A stretch of DNA of 64,000 nt, from positions 62,001 through 126,000 of the forward strand of contig CAJFUN010000034.1 of the NCBI GenBank assembly GCA_904420205.1, read 5' to 3'. The DNA comes from Candidatus Parachristensenella avicola. GTDB taxonomy: Bacteria; Bacillota; Clostridia; Christensenellales; UMGS416. A model generated the notes under the pieces. That model made no database searches. It was not told the DNA's origin and was given only the letters and a program-made list of their open reading frames with translations. Below, one piece after another: positions 35,825 to 43,646 of this stretch (positions are counted from its first letter, which is position 1; every line of letters begins with the position of its first letter). The translations under genes were made by a program, and so were the position numbers.

Positions 35825-36796
35825 TCAGATCATATCTTTCAGCTTGAATATATCTTCGTCCGTGCGGTTTCCATGAATCTCAATTCGAGCGAGCTCTGCT
35901 TCCAGTTGTTGAAATTCTGCATCCGTAAGCGTCACATCCACGGCGCCAAAGTTCTCTTTCATGCGCTCCACTTTCCGCATGCCGGGAATCGGCGCAAGAA
36001 AGTCCCACTTGTGAAGCATCCAGGCCAACGAAATTTGGGCGGGCGTCGCCCCTTTATCATCCGCAAATCGATGGAGCAAATCCAGCAGCGGTTGGTTGGC
36101 GTCCATGTTTTCTTTAGAAAAGCGCGTAATCACGCGACGTACGTCATCGCCGGTATAGACGTCCCGGCTGGTATATTGACCGCTGAGAAATCCTGCGCCC
36201 AAGGGAGAGAACGGAACAAAGCCGATTCCCAGCTCCCGACATGCGGGGATGACGTCTGCCTCAAACATGCGCTCCATGATGGAATATTCACTTTGAATCG
36301 CCGTAATTGGAACGACCGCATGAGCTCGCCGGATTTCTTCCTCCGTGGCCTGCGACTGACCCCATCCCCGAATCTTCCCCTCGTCAATCAACTTGCCCAT
36401 GACGACGGCTACTTCCTCAACGGGGACGTTTTGATTGACCCTGTGCTGATAATATAGGTCCACATAATCCGTATCCAGCCGCTTAAGGGAGGCGTCCAAA
36501 TGCTCCCGGATTGCCGATTCCAACTTTCTATCTTCCGGGATATGCAGCTTGGTGGCCAGAATGATATACTTGCGAAAAGGCTTAATCGCTTCTCCCACCA
36601 ACTTTTCATTTTCGCCCGCTGCATAACCTTCAGCCGTGTCAAAAAACGTGCATCCAAGGTCATAGGCGGCTCGGATAAGCTGAACTGCTTCCTCGTGATC
36701 CGGGCCTGGGCCATAGCCATGGCTAAAGCCCATGCAGCCCAGCCCAACGGCAGATACGGTCAAAGCATGCTGTTTTCCAAGAATACGGGTAATCAT
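35825..36796 (-). CDS. Aldo/keto reductase
   Basis: A 323-residue NAD(P)H-dependent reductase with TIM-barrel motifs: VGLGCMGFSHGYG at the N-terminus, FFDTAEGYAAG (catalytic Asp and Tyr), the catalytic lysine region ILATKLHIP, and YYQHRVNQNVPVEE holding the histidine. It resembles YajO/IolS-type enzymes. The ATG at 36796 follows AGGAGG by eight bases. It stands between two flavodoxin lipoprotein genes with gaps of 37 and 16 bases, so co-transcription is likely. Substrate unknown. Confidence 0.9.
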   Translation of the reverse strand: MITRILGKQHALTVSAVGLGCMGFSHGYGPGPDHEEAVQLIRAAYDLGCTFFDTAEGYAAGENEKLVGEAIKPFRKYIILATKLHIPEDRKLESAIREHLDASLKRLDTDYVDLYYQHRVNQNVPVEEVAVVMGKLIDEGKIRGWGQSQATEEEIRRAHAVVPITAIQSEYSIMERMFEADVIPACRELGIGFVPFSPLGAGFLSGQYTSRDVYTGDDVRRVITRFSKENMDANQPLLDLLHRFADDKGATPAQISLAWMLHKWDFLAPIPGMRKVERMKENFGAVDVTLTDAEFQQLEAELARIEIHGNRTDEDIFKLKDMI

Positions 36797-36812
36797 GTTT
36801 GGTTCCTCCTGC

Positions 36813-37577
36813 TTACTCAGCATATCCTAATTCAGTGAGCCATTCGTTTACCTGGGCTTGCGCCTCGGTAGCACTGGATCCGCTTATCGACAGGCCTTCC
36901 TGAACATTGGCTCCTGATTCCATGCTTTCAATGGTACTGATGGTTCTGGAAAAGCCGCTGCCGCCGGAGGTAACAAAGGGGACGATTGTCTTTCCGGAGA
37001 GGTCAACCTCATCCAAAAAGCTATACATAGCCATCGGCATGTCGCCCCACCAATTGGGAAACCCAAGGAAAACTACATCATAACGATCCAGGTCCTCCGC
37101 GTGAGTAGCCAACGCCGGACGGGCATTCGCATTTCGCTCTTGCTGCCCTTGGTCGATGGTTGCATCGTATGTGTCCGGGTATTTTTCCACTGTTTGAATG
37201 GAAAACAAGTCCGCTCCGGTTGTTTCTGCAATCATAGCCGCCACCACACCGGTGTTACCGGTCGTCTCGCCATTCCACACTTGGATACTGGCTGAAGCGG
37301 ATGCGTCCGTACCATCCGGCAAATCTGCATTCTCCGCATAGCTAAAGTATGCGACCAACATATTTGTTCCTGCGTTCTCATCAGCAGGCACTTCAGAAGT
37401 AAGGGACTCGGAGGATGTGGCAGGCTGTTCCGCCGCAGCAGAAAGCGTCTCCGGGGCCGACGTTTGCTCACTGCCCAAAACGGATGCCGGCTGAACGTTT
37501 TCCTGCGTTCCATTTCCACTACAAGCTGCAAGGACGAGCATCATGCCGCTTAAAATCATCGCTACAATTCTTTTCAT
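36813..37577 (-). CDS. Secreted flavodoxin-like lipoprotein 2
   Basis: A 254-residue lipoprotein (signal to LVLAAC, C19; Ser/Ala/Glu-rich linker to about 70) with a flavodoxin-like domain: LVAYFSYAENADLPDGTDASASAS, here given as strand LVAYFSY plus loop DGTDASASAS at 89-97, LFSIQTVEKYP, YDVVFLGFPNWWGDMPMAMYSFL and IVPFVTSGGSGFS. It precedes the aldo/keto reductase gene by 16 bases and follows paralogue 3 by 14. Confidence 0.85.
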   Translation of the reverse strand: MKRIVAMILSGMMLVLAACSGNGTQENVQPASVLGSEQTSAPETLSAAAEQPATSSESLTSEVPADENAGTNMLVAYFSYAENADLPDGTDASASASIQVWNGETTGNTGVVAAMIAETTGADLFSIQTVEKYPDTYDATIDQGQQERNANARPALATHAEDLDRYDVVFLGFPNWWGDMPMAMYSFLDEVDLSGKTIVPFVTSGGSGFSRTISTIESMESGANVQEGLSISGSSATEAQAQVNEWLTELGYAE

Positions 37578-37591
37578 CGCAATATGCCTCC

Positions 37592-38704
37592 TTAAGATTC
37601 TTCTGCCAGTGCAAAGGTAACGTTTACATGATTCGGCAGTTCTTCAAAGGCCGCCAAATCCGAAGTCACCTTACCGATCGGAATGACCTCCACAGAAAGG
37701 ATAGGATCATCGGTCTGCGCATAAAAAATAGCCATGTTATGATGCGCTTCGCAGTAGGTGATATCACCGTTGCTGAAGGTGGTACGGCCGCCCTCTACGT
37801 TTTCCGGATAAAAGTCTACGCCCCCGTAATACTCCCGTCCCCCAAAGCCCACCATGGAGATCGTTAAGGGAAGATACCCAAGGATCTCACGGGCCAATGC
37901 CGTATCATACAGGACGCCGTCCAGCACGACGCCGCCTATGGAGATGGTGATAGCCGTTCCTTCCGCGTCATCGGAATCGTTGATTTGGGCATCTATGCCT
38001 ATATCGCTCAGCCATCCTGCAACCGTATCCTCCGCTTCAGTCACGCCCGGCGCTTCTACTGCCAGCCCTTCTAAGACTGCCCGCTCCCCATCAACGGCTT
38101 TTGCAATATCCTCATAACTGCCTCCTGCGCCATAGCCATCATGGGTGCAGAACGGAACGATTGTTTTTCCTGAAAAATCATACTGAGAAAGGAAGGAAAA
38201 AATCGCCTGCGGCGCGTTTGTCGCCCACACCGGGTAGCCGATAAACACTGTATCATATTGGGCAAGGTCGAAATTGCTTGCCTTCAATTCCGGTAAAGTT
38301 CCGGCGTTCATTTCCTCGTGGTTTTGATCGACCACCCTGTCAAAATCCGTAGGATAGGGGGCTACCGTTTCAATGGAGTATAAGTCCCCGCCCACCATGT
38401 TTTGGATTAATCGGGCTACATATTCCGTAGTACCCACCATTTCCGCATCATCCAATACCAAGCTGGCGGAGGTGCTGGCATCAGTGCCCTCAGGATATTC
38501 CGCGTTGCGCCCCAAGGAAAAGTAGGCGATCAAAACATGGCCGCTTTCTGATGCTGCAGGCTTGCTGGCATCCGGCTCTGATACCGTCGGATTTACTTTG
38601 GTCGGCATCGCGCTATGCGCTGGAGGCGATGCTTCCCGGCGCTGGCATGCCGCTATAGAGCCCATCATCATCAACGTCAATAATATGGCCAGCGTTTTCT
38701 TCAT
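37592..38704 (-). CDS. Secreted flavodoxin/cyclophilin-like fusion lipoprotein
   Basis: A 370-residue lipoprotein (signal to SIAAC, C20). The flavodoxin-like domain (about 55-235) contains VLIAYFSLGRNAEYPEG, the loop DASTSAS at 75-81, LYSIETVAPYP, YDTVFIGYPVWATNAPQAIFSFL and IVPFCTHDGYGAGG. A second domain (about 250-370; ITISIGGVVLDGVLYDTALAREIL, YYGGVDFYPENVEGG) matches the cyclophilin-like fold of small Clostridial proteins. The fusion is followed closely by paralogue 2 and preceded five bases away by the merR-type gene. Confidence 0.85.
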   Translation of the reverse strand: MKKTLAILLTLMMMGSIAACQRREASPPAHSAMPTKVNPTVSEPDASKPAASESGHVLIAYFSLGRNAEYPEGTDASTSASLVLDDAEMVGTTEYVARLIQNMVGGDLYSIETVAPYPTDFDRVVDQNHEEMNAGTLPELKASNFDLAQYDTVFIGYPVWATNAPQAIFSFLSQYDFSGKTIVPFCTHDGYGAGGSYEDIAKAVDGERAVLEGLAVEAPGVTEAEDTVAGWLSDIGIDAQINDSDDAEGTAITISIGGVVLDGVLYDTALAREILGYLPLTISMVGFGGREYYGGVDFYPENVEGGRTTFSNGDITYCEAHHNMAIFYAQTDDPILSVEVIPIGKVTSDLAAFEELPNHVNVTFALAEES

Positions 38705-38709
38705 CAGCC

Positions 38710-39063
38710 TTACGCCTCCTTTTTTCTCCGTTTCATCTCATGAATATAGTAGTCCAGCTCATCCAAGCACTTTTGCTTACCATGGATTTCTTCCAGCAGC
38801 TGATACCGGCATTTCCGCAGAAGATTTATTTGTTCGGCCAGTGCGCCTTCCGTCTCCGTAAGATGGATCAACCGTTTTAGCGTCCCCGCGTCCATCCCGG
38901 CTTTCAGAAGAAAACGGAACTGCACGGCCCGCCGCAGGTCATCTTCCTTATAGTCAGATATTCCGTTTTCTGTTATGGTGCCTGCCAGCAGTCCGTTTTC
39001 CACGTAAAGCTGAAGGGATTCCATGCTAATGCAAAAGCGTTGGCTTGCCTCCTGCAGCGTCAT
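38710..39063 (-). CDS. MerR-family transcriptional regulator
   Basis: A 117-residue regulator with an N-terminal winged helix (about 1-70; MTLQEASQRFCISMESLQLYVENGLL) and a C-terminal coiled-coil helix (about 78-110). No cysteine-rich effector pocket is visible, so the signal is unknown. It is the first gene of the flavodoxin cluster and sits behind a promoter whose spacer holds an inverted repeat, the typical MerR arrangement, suggesting self-regulation and control of the whole cluster. Confidence 0.85.
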   Translation of the reverse strand: MTLQEASQRFCISMESLQLYVENGLLAGTITENGISDYKEDDLRRAVQFRFLLKAGMDAGTLKRLIHLTETEGALAEQINLLRKCRYQLLEEIHGKQKCLDELDYYIHEMKRRKKEA

Positions 39064-39134
39064 GCTAACCTCCCGAAAAGGAAAAAATAATGCAAGCGCA
39101 GCATCGGGAAATTTCTTTCCCTGCTTACACTTGC

Positions 39135-39165
39135 ATTATAGGTTAGGTCAGCTTTCATGTCTAAC
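39135..39165 (-). promoter_or_regulatory. MerR-type promoter with dyad in the spacer
   Basis: On the minus strand TATAAT (39135-39140) lies 18-19 bases after TTAGAC or GTTAGA (39159-39165). The inverted repeat GTTAG...CTAAC (39142-39146 and 39161-39165) fills the long spacer, the hallmark of MerR-activated promoters. It faces the merR-flavodoxin genes. Confidence 0.55.
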
Positions 39166-39220
39166 ACTTATCTATTATGAATTTAAATGCTTTTAAAGCA
39201 TAAATTACTCATTCATTTCT

Positions 39221-40114
39221 CTACGGTTTCTGGATTTGCGGCAAGGCGGCTTTACAGTACTCAATAAATTTCTCTGCGGCCAAAGCAAAGGGTTGCTTTC
39301 GCTTCCAAGCCAATACGCTGGTTGTTGTCAATTGAGGGGATAACGGACGGTAGATAATTTTTCCTTTATCCCAAAAAGAGATCGATCCCTTAACGACGAT
39401 GGCATACGCTAGTTTATGATGCACCATGATCGAACTATTGGACGGAAGATTTGACGTAAGTAAAACGTTCAGCTTATCAAAGTCCGTTTCAAACCACCGA
39501 GCCACTTCGCTCCTGATGTTCAGCCTACGGGGGAGAATCAGCGGCAGTCCCTTCAAATCTTGGGGAGTGATCCGCTCCAAACGGGCCAATGGGGCGTCCG
39601 GATGCATCGCCACGACCCACTGCTCCTGCCGGTCAAGGCGGATATAGTCATACTTTTCCATGCTTACCGGTTCCAATAATAGGCCTATATCCGTTAGCCC
39701 TCGGTCCATTCGATCTTTGATATGGTCGGCGGTAGCGGTATAAAGGTCGAACGTAACGGCGGGATAACGTTCATGATAAGAACGAATCAAGTCTGGCAGC
39801 AGTTGTACGGCAGCAAGATCACCGCATCCAATGGCTACGGTTCCTTCTACCATTTCATCTTGTTCGGATAGCTCCCGCTCAGTTTTATCCACCAGCTCCA
39901 AAATTTCTTCCGCCCGACGACGCAGTAAAAGCCCCTCGTTGGTCAGAACAATCTTCCGTGTACTCCGATCAAATAGCTTCACCCCCATCTCTTCCTCCAT
40001 CTGAGCAATCTGGCGGCTCAGCGTAGGCTGCGTTATATGCAACAATTCAGCAGCTTTGGTAATGCTTTCTTCCCGCACCACAGCTAAAAAGTATCGCAGA
40101 ACCCGAATTTCCAT
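39221..40114 (-). CDS. LysR-family transcriptional regulator
   Basis: A 297-residue regulator. The N-terminal helix-turn-helix (about 1-65) reads ESITKAAELLHITQPTLSRQIAQMEEEMGVKLFDRSTRKI; written in parts: SITKAAELLHITQPTLSRQI. The remainder is a periplasmic-binding-like effector domain. The ATG at 40114 follows AGGAGG by seven bases. It points the same way as the flavodoxin cluster, about 160 bases upstream of the merR gene, so it may control that cluster, but LysR genes usually face their targets. Confidence 0.9.
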   Translation of the reverse strand: MEIRVLRYFLAVVREESITKAAELLHITQPTLSRQIAQMEEEMGVKLFDRSTRKIVLTNEGLLLRRRAEEILELVDKTERELSEQDEMVEGTVAIGCGDLAAVQLLPDLIRSYHERYPAVTFDLYTATADHIKDRMDRGLTDIGLLLEPVSMEKYDYIRLDRQEQWVVAMHPDAPLARLERITPQDLKGLPLILPRRLNIRSEVARWFETDFDKLNVLLTSNLPSNSSIMVHHKLAYAIVVKGSISFWDKGKIIYRPLSPQLTTTSVLAWKRKQPFALAAEKFIEYCKAALPQIQKP

Positions 40115-40312
40115 TAGCATGCCTCCTAAGCATTATATATCTTATATCATAACCAATGTATGCTTGTGAAACAACCATTTCCCTTGGGCAAGCAATCGAT
40201 GCGTATGTTCTGCTTTTAGGCGGCATTTTTATAGGAAAACATATTTGAGGGCTTCCCTCCGAATTCCCGTATTTGATATGGATGCCGAACCCAATACACG
40301 AGGGAAATTTGA

Positions 40313-40352
40313 AAAGAAAAAAGCTATGCGAATGGGATACCATCCGCATAGC
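40313..40352 (-). terminator. Terminator after dut
   Basis: GCTATGCG (complement at 40345-40352) and CGCATAGC (complement at 40323-40330) pair, with an inner ATGG/CCAT stem, followed on the minus strand by TTTTTTCTTTTC. The rest of 40115-40429 contains only the lysR leader; no gene seen. Confidence 0.85.
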
Positions 40353-40429
40353 GCGCTTCTATTGTTCATCTATTTGGCGTAGGCGCCTCCCTTGCGATGC
40401 GCTTTATGCCTCCCGCCCTTGCCGGATCC

Positions 40430-40942
40430 TTATCTGCCACTTGTGCTGCCAAATCCGCCGTTGCGGACGCCCTGCGCATCGTCGTCCTCAGTCAGACCGT
40501 ATTCCAAAAATATTCCCTGCATAAAACCTTCGCCAGCCGATAGAACGATTGACTTTCCCTGTCGGGAGTCATTGGTCAGCTTGGCAAAAATATGCCCTTC
40601 ATTATCGGAGGCATAATAATCGCTATCAATGATCCCCACGGTATTATTTAACTGCAGGCGGTATTTAAAGCCAAGCCCACTACGCGGATAGCATTGCAGC
40701 ACCCAACCCGGCTCCATACGCACCCGGATTCCCGTCGGAATGCGGATCTCCTGGCCGGGCGCCAACGACAAGGCCGCCGGCGCAAAAAAATCGTATCCCG
40801 CCGATCCAGCCGTCGCCCGTCTTGGCAGGCGAATGGCGTCATATATGGCCTGCGCCTCTGCTTCATTGCCGCCAAAGGCCTCCATCCAATCAGCTAAAAA
40901 ACGCGCTGCCGTCACTTTTTCAAATTTCGCAATCCTTTTCAT
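40430..40942 (-). CDS. dut: dUTP diphosphatase
   Basis: Hydrolyses dUTP to dUMP, keeping uracil out of DNA. The five dUTPase motifs appear in order: AGSAGYDFFAP, PRSGLGFKY, NTVGIIDSDYY, GEGFMQGIFLEYG and the C-terminal RNGGFGSTSGR. An N-terminal extension of about 40 residues makes it 170 long, as in several Clostridial homologues. GGAGAGAG lies just before the ATG. It has its own terminator. Confidence 0.94.
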   Translation of the reverse strand: MKRIAKFEKVTAARFLADWMEAFGGNEAEAQAIYDAIRLPRRATAGSAGYDFFAPAALSLAPGQEIRIPTGIRVRMEPGWVLQCYPRSGLGFKYRLQLNNTVGIIDSDYYASDNEGHIFAKLTNDSRQGKSIVLSAGEGFMQGIFLEYGLTEDDDAQGVRNGGFGSTSGR

Positions 40943-41083
40943 CTCTCTCCATCCTGCAGCCTTTGCTGCTCGCTCGATCTATCACCATCTATTTTACAAT
41001 AAAAAAAGAAGGTTCGTCCATAGCCCAAAGTGTGATATCCGTACCTCAAGGCCTCCGTAGGCGTGAACCGATCTTGAACTAGC

Positions 41084-41111
41084 AAAAAGGCGGCCCGTTT
41101 GCACGGGCCGC
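41084..41111 (-). terminator. Terminator after the spoVM candidate
   Basis: GCGGCCCGT and ACGGGCCGC (41103-41111 and 41090-41098) form a perfect 9-base stem with a 4-base loop, followed on the minus strand by CTTTTTGC. It closes the long priA-to-spoVM gene run. Confidence 0.85.
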
Positions 41112-41166
41112 TCCGTCCTCATCAGGGGATATGTGTCATCCAGCATTTGTTTGCACAGTTTTTGGC

Positions 41167-41247
41167 TCAGTCCTTTTTGGTTTCCTTTCTCCTGTTGCGC
41201 AGCCATCGCTTGAGGAACCCTGGCATCTTGATATACATGGTTTTCAT
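41167..41247 (-). CDS. spoVM: SpoVM-like spore coat anchoring peptide
   Basis: A 26-codon gene behind a strong AGGGAGGTGG site seven bases from its ATG. Bacillus SpoVM is also exactly 26 residues. The two share MK at the start, I6-K7, P9 (the proline essential for curvature sensing), F11-L12, R17 and the C-terminal KD. The C-terminal half is more basic here (RNRRKETKK). SpoVM is an amphipathic helix that marks the forespore surface and anchors the SpoIVA coat basement. In Bacillus spoVM follows rsgA-rpe-thiN, the same order as here. Too short for usual gene callers. Confidence 0.8.
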   Translation of the reverse strand: MKTMYIKMPGFLKRWLRNRRKETKKD

Positions 41248-41259
41248 GCTTCCACCTCC

Positions 41260-41412
41260 CTAAAGGCAGAATATGCCAGCCAGGATCATCAATATGCCTA
41301 AGACGATCGTCCAGAATTCCACCGGGATAAAGATCACCAGCAGAATCACGCCTACCGCGATCAGAGCAATACCCAGCCACCGCCGCAGCGGCCAGCAGCG
41401 CCACATCTGCAT
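41260..41412 (-). CDS. Small two-helix membrane protein
   Basis: A 50-residue product starting MQMWRCWPLRRWLGI, behind GGAGGGGGTG. A positively charged N-terminus is followed by two hydrophobic stretches (about 15-31 and 34-50) separated by PVEFW, with repeated G-x-x-L spacing. I do not recognise the family. It lies between thiN and the spoVM candidate, 12 bases from the latter, so it is probably translated from the same transcript and may act in sporulation; that is inference from position. Confidence 0.65.
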   Translation of the reverse strand: MQMWRCWPLRRWLGIALIAVGVILLVIFIPVEFWTIVLGILMILAGIFCL

Positions 41413-41471
41413 CAAAACACCCCCTCCTGCACCTTACTGTATCTTACGTGTCAGGGGCGTGCAATGATGCA

Positions 41472-42125
41472 TCAATAAGCGGGTGAAAAGCACAAAATCC
41501 AGCCGGACGCCAACTCAAAGAAGGCGGATTCTGCTAAAAGCCTGTTGGATAATCCCAGGGGGAGGTCAAAAGTCGGGCTTAGCGGCATTGCAGTCGGCTT
41601 CAAAAGGGGATACTCCGCGCCTTCAATCGACCGAACTACCACGCCGTCAGAGATCGGTAACAAAGAGAAGGTGCCGCCGGCAGGTCCTTTCACCTCATGC
41701 CGTCCGGTGCCGCACACCGTCACCCACTGCTCCGGGCAGCGCATTCGCACGCAGACGCCCTGCTCTGCCATATAGCGCATCATCATCAAATTGGCAAAAC
41801 TATGATCAGCCCGGCCGCCCCAGCCGCCCAATATCGTCACTTCTTTTGCGCCCATTTCAAGGGCCAAGCTGCAGGCCAGCTGCCCATCTGTCAGATCCTT
41901 ATGGGGATTATGTCGCTCAATGGGCACGCCCTTTTGCTGCATGGCCGCCAAAGCGTCCGGAGCAATGGAGTCCATATCGCCAATTAAAAGATCCGGCCAC
42001 AATCCCCATGCCGTCAAGGCGTTCGCGCCGCTGTCGGTGCACAGCACCCGGTCCGCCCAGGCAAAATACCGCTCGGCCAGCGTTCGGTCCGGCGGGTCGC
42101 CTCCCAGCACGATCAGCGTCTTCAT
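41472..42125 (-). CDS. thiN: Thiamine pyrophosphokinase
   Basis: Converts thiamine to TPP. The 217-residue protein begins MKTLIVLGGDPPD and shows DSGANALTAWGLWPDLLIGDMDSI, IERHNPHKDLTDGQLA and ILGGWGGRADHSFANLM, characteristic of the family (quoted in parts: LLIGDMDSI is the key motif). The start overlaps the rpe stop by four bases. Together with the TPP-controlled ThiT-like transporter at 29.6 kb it would supply cofactor by uptake. Confidence 0.93.
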   Translation of the reverse strand: MKTLIVLGGDPPDRTLAERYFAWADRVLCTDSGANALTAWGLWPDLLIGDMDSIAPDALAAMQQKGVPIERHNPHKDLTDGQLACSLALEMGAKEVTILGGWGGRADHSFANLMMMRYMAEQGVCVRMRCPEQWVTVCGTGRHEVKGPAGGTFSLLPISDGVVVRSIEGAEYPLLKPTAMPLSPTFDLPLGLSNRLLAESAFFELASGWILCFSPAY

Positions 42126-42769
42126 CGCCCGGCCTCCCTAAGCAATGCAATCTCCTGGGCCGGATCTTGGGCATGAAACACCGCCGACCCGGCCACGATT
42201 ATATTGGCCCCGGCTTCATATGCCATAGCGACCGTATCCCGATTGATGCCGCCGTCCACCTGAATATCCAGCTCAGGGCAGCGGCTCCGAATCCACTGCA
42301 CCTTATCCAGGCATTCCGGGATCATCTTCTGCCCGCCATACCCGGGATTGACCGTCATAACCAAAACCATATCCACTAGATCCAGAACCGGCAGCAGCCG
42401 TTGCACCGGTGTGGCAGGGTTCAGCGTAACGCCAACCCGAAGCCCTCGGGCCCGGATCCGCTCAATGAGCGCCGGCCCGTCCTCCACCGTCTCGATATGG
42501 TAGGTAATGCCGTCTGCCCCCGCATCCATCAGGTCGTCAATTAACTTATAGGGATGAACCGCCATCACATGCACGTCCATCGGCAGGGAGGTCAGGGGAC
42601 GGATAGCCTTTAATACGCCGGCGCCAAAGGAAAGGGTCGGCACAAAACTTGCGTCCATGACGTCGTAGTGCAGCCAATCCGCTCCGGCTGCCTCCATTTG
42701 GCAAACCGCATCGCCCAAACGCGCATAATCCGCCGCCAGCAACGAGGGCGCGATAATCCGATTAGTCAT
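42122..42769 (-). CDS. rpe: Ribulose-phosphate 3-epimerase
   Basis: Interconverts ribulose-5- and xylulose-5-phosphate. The 215-residue TIM barrel has APSLLAADYARLGD, HYDVMDASFVPTLSFG (metal His and Asp), MDVHVMAVHP, VMTVNPGYGGQKMIPE and VDGGINRDT. It overlaps rsgA and thiN at its ends, a tight rsgA-rpe-thiN unit. Confidence 0.95.
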   Translation of the reverse strand: MTNRIIAPSLLAADYARLGDAVCQMEAAGADWLHYDVMDASFVPTLSFGAGVLKAIRPLTSLPMDVHVMAVHPYKLIDDLMDAGADGITYHIETVEDGPALIERIRARGLRVGVTLNPATPVQRLLPVLDLVDMVLVMTVNPGYGGQKMIPECLDKVQWIRSRCPELDIQVDGGINRDTVAMAYEAGANIIVAGSAVFHAQDPAQEIALLREAGR

Positions 42770-43646
42770 ACCGTGATTTCCACCTTTCCTTCATGTCCTG
42801 CAGAAGCAGGCGATAGCGCGCGTAACGCTCCGAATCAACCAGTCCCCTTTTTACCGCTTCTTTCACCGCACAGTCCGGCTCCCGGTCATGAAGGCAGCCG
42901 ATAAAGCGGCAGCCCTGCCCATAAGGCGTGAAATCAGGATAGCAATCCGCCAAATGAGCGGGCTCCATGAGATCCATCTCCAGCAGCGAGAAGCCCGGCG
43001 TATCCACCACATACCCGCCGCCTTCCAGCGGCAGCAGCTGGGCGTGCCGGGTTGTATGCCGTCCCCTACGGGTCCGCATGGAAATATCGCCTATCTCCAT
43101 ATCTCCCGAGGAGGAGAGGGCGTTGATAAGGGTGGATTTCCCCACGCCGGATTGGCCGCAAAAGCAAACGGTTTTCCCTGCCAGCGCTTCCTTTAAGGCC
43201 GCCAAGCTCTGCGGTTGAAGCCGGCTTGTCACATATACGGCCGGCAGATGCCGATACTGCTGCCGCCATGCTTCTATCGTGGCCGCATCAGCCTGATCAG
43301 CCTTATTGATACATAGCGCGGCAGGCAGCTTCGCCTCCACCGCCTGAGCCAGAAGGCGATCTACCAGCAGCCAGTCCGGCTGCGGCTGCCCGGCGGCGAT
43401 GACGATCATATTTAGATCAAGGTTGGCCACAGCAGGCCGCTTGAGCGCATTACGTCGCGGCAGGATGTCGACAATCCTGCCTTCCGCATCCTCGCCCTTG
43501 GGCGGTTCAAAGGCCGCCCAATCGCCTACCATGGGCGTCAGCTTTTTAAGGCGAAACAGCCCGCGAGCCCGGCATGGATAAGCCGTCCCCTTCTCTTCTA
43601 CGAAATACAGGCCCCCCACGCCTTTTATAATCCTGCCCTCGTTCAT
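42762..43646 (-). CDS. rsgA: Ribosome small-subunit GTPase RsgA
   Basis: Circularly permuted GTPase for 30S maturation. The 294-residue product has an N-terminal OB fold, NKAD-type G4 (INKADQAD) before the P-loop GQSGVGKSTLINAL, G3 in DTPGF, and a zinc-binding tail with C-YPDFTPYGQG-C-RFIG-C-L-H. The ATG at 43646 overlaps the prkC stop (ATGA). Synteny prpC-prkC-rsgA-rpe is conserved in Firmicutes. Confidence 0.95.
   Translation of the reverse strand: MNEGRIIKGVGGLYFVEEKGTAYPCRARGLFRLKKLTPMVGDWAAFEPPKGEDAEGRIVDILPRRNALKRPAVANLDLNMIVIAAGQPQPDWLLVDRLLAQAVEAKLPAALCINKADQADAATIEAWRQQYRHLPAVYVTSRLQPQSLAALKEALAGKTVCFCGQSGVGKSTLINALSSSGDMEIGDISMRTRRGRHTTRHAQLLPLEGGGYVVDTPGFSLLEMDLMEPAHLADCYPDFTPYGQGCRFIGCLHDREPDCAVKEAVKRGLVDSERYARYRLLLQDMKERWKSRYD

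Noticed and set aside
35681..36457. Plus-strand frame (258 codons) opposite the aldo/keto reductase
   Set aside because: Shadow of a clear reductase on the other strand; no start signal or family.
40115..40300. TATATAAT sequence as a lysR promoter
   Set aside because: A -10-like element is present but no -35 element lies at a suitable distance.
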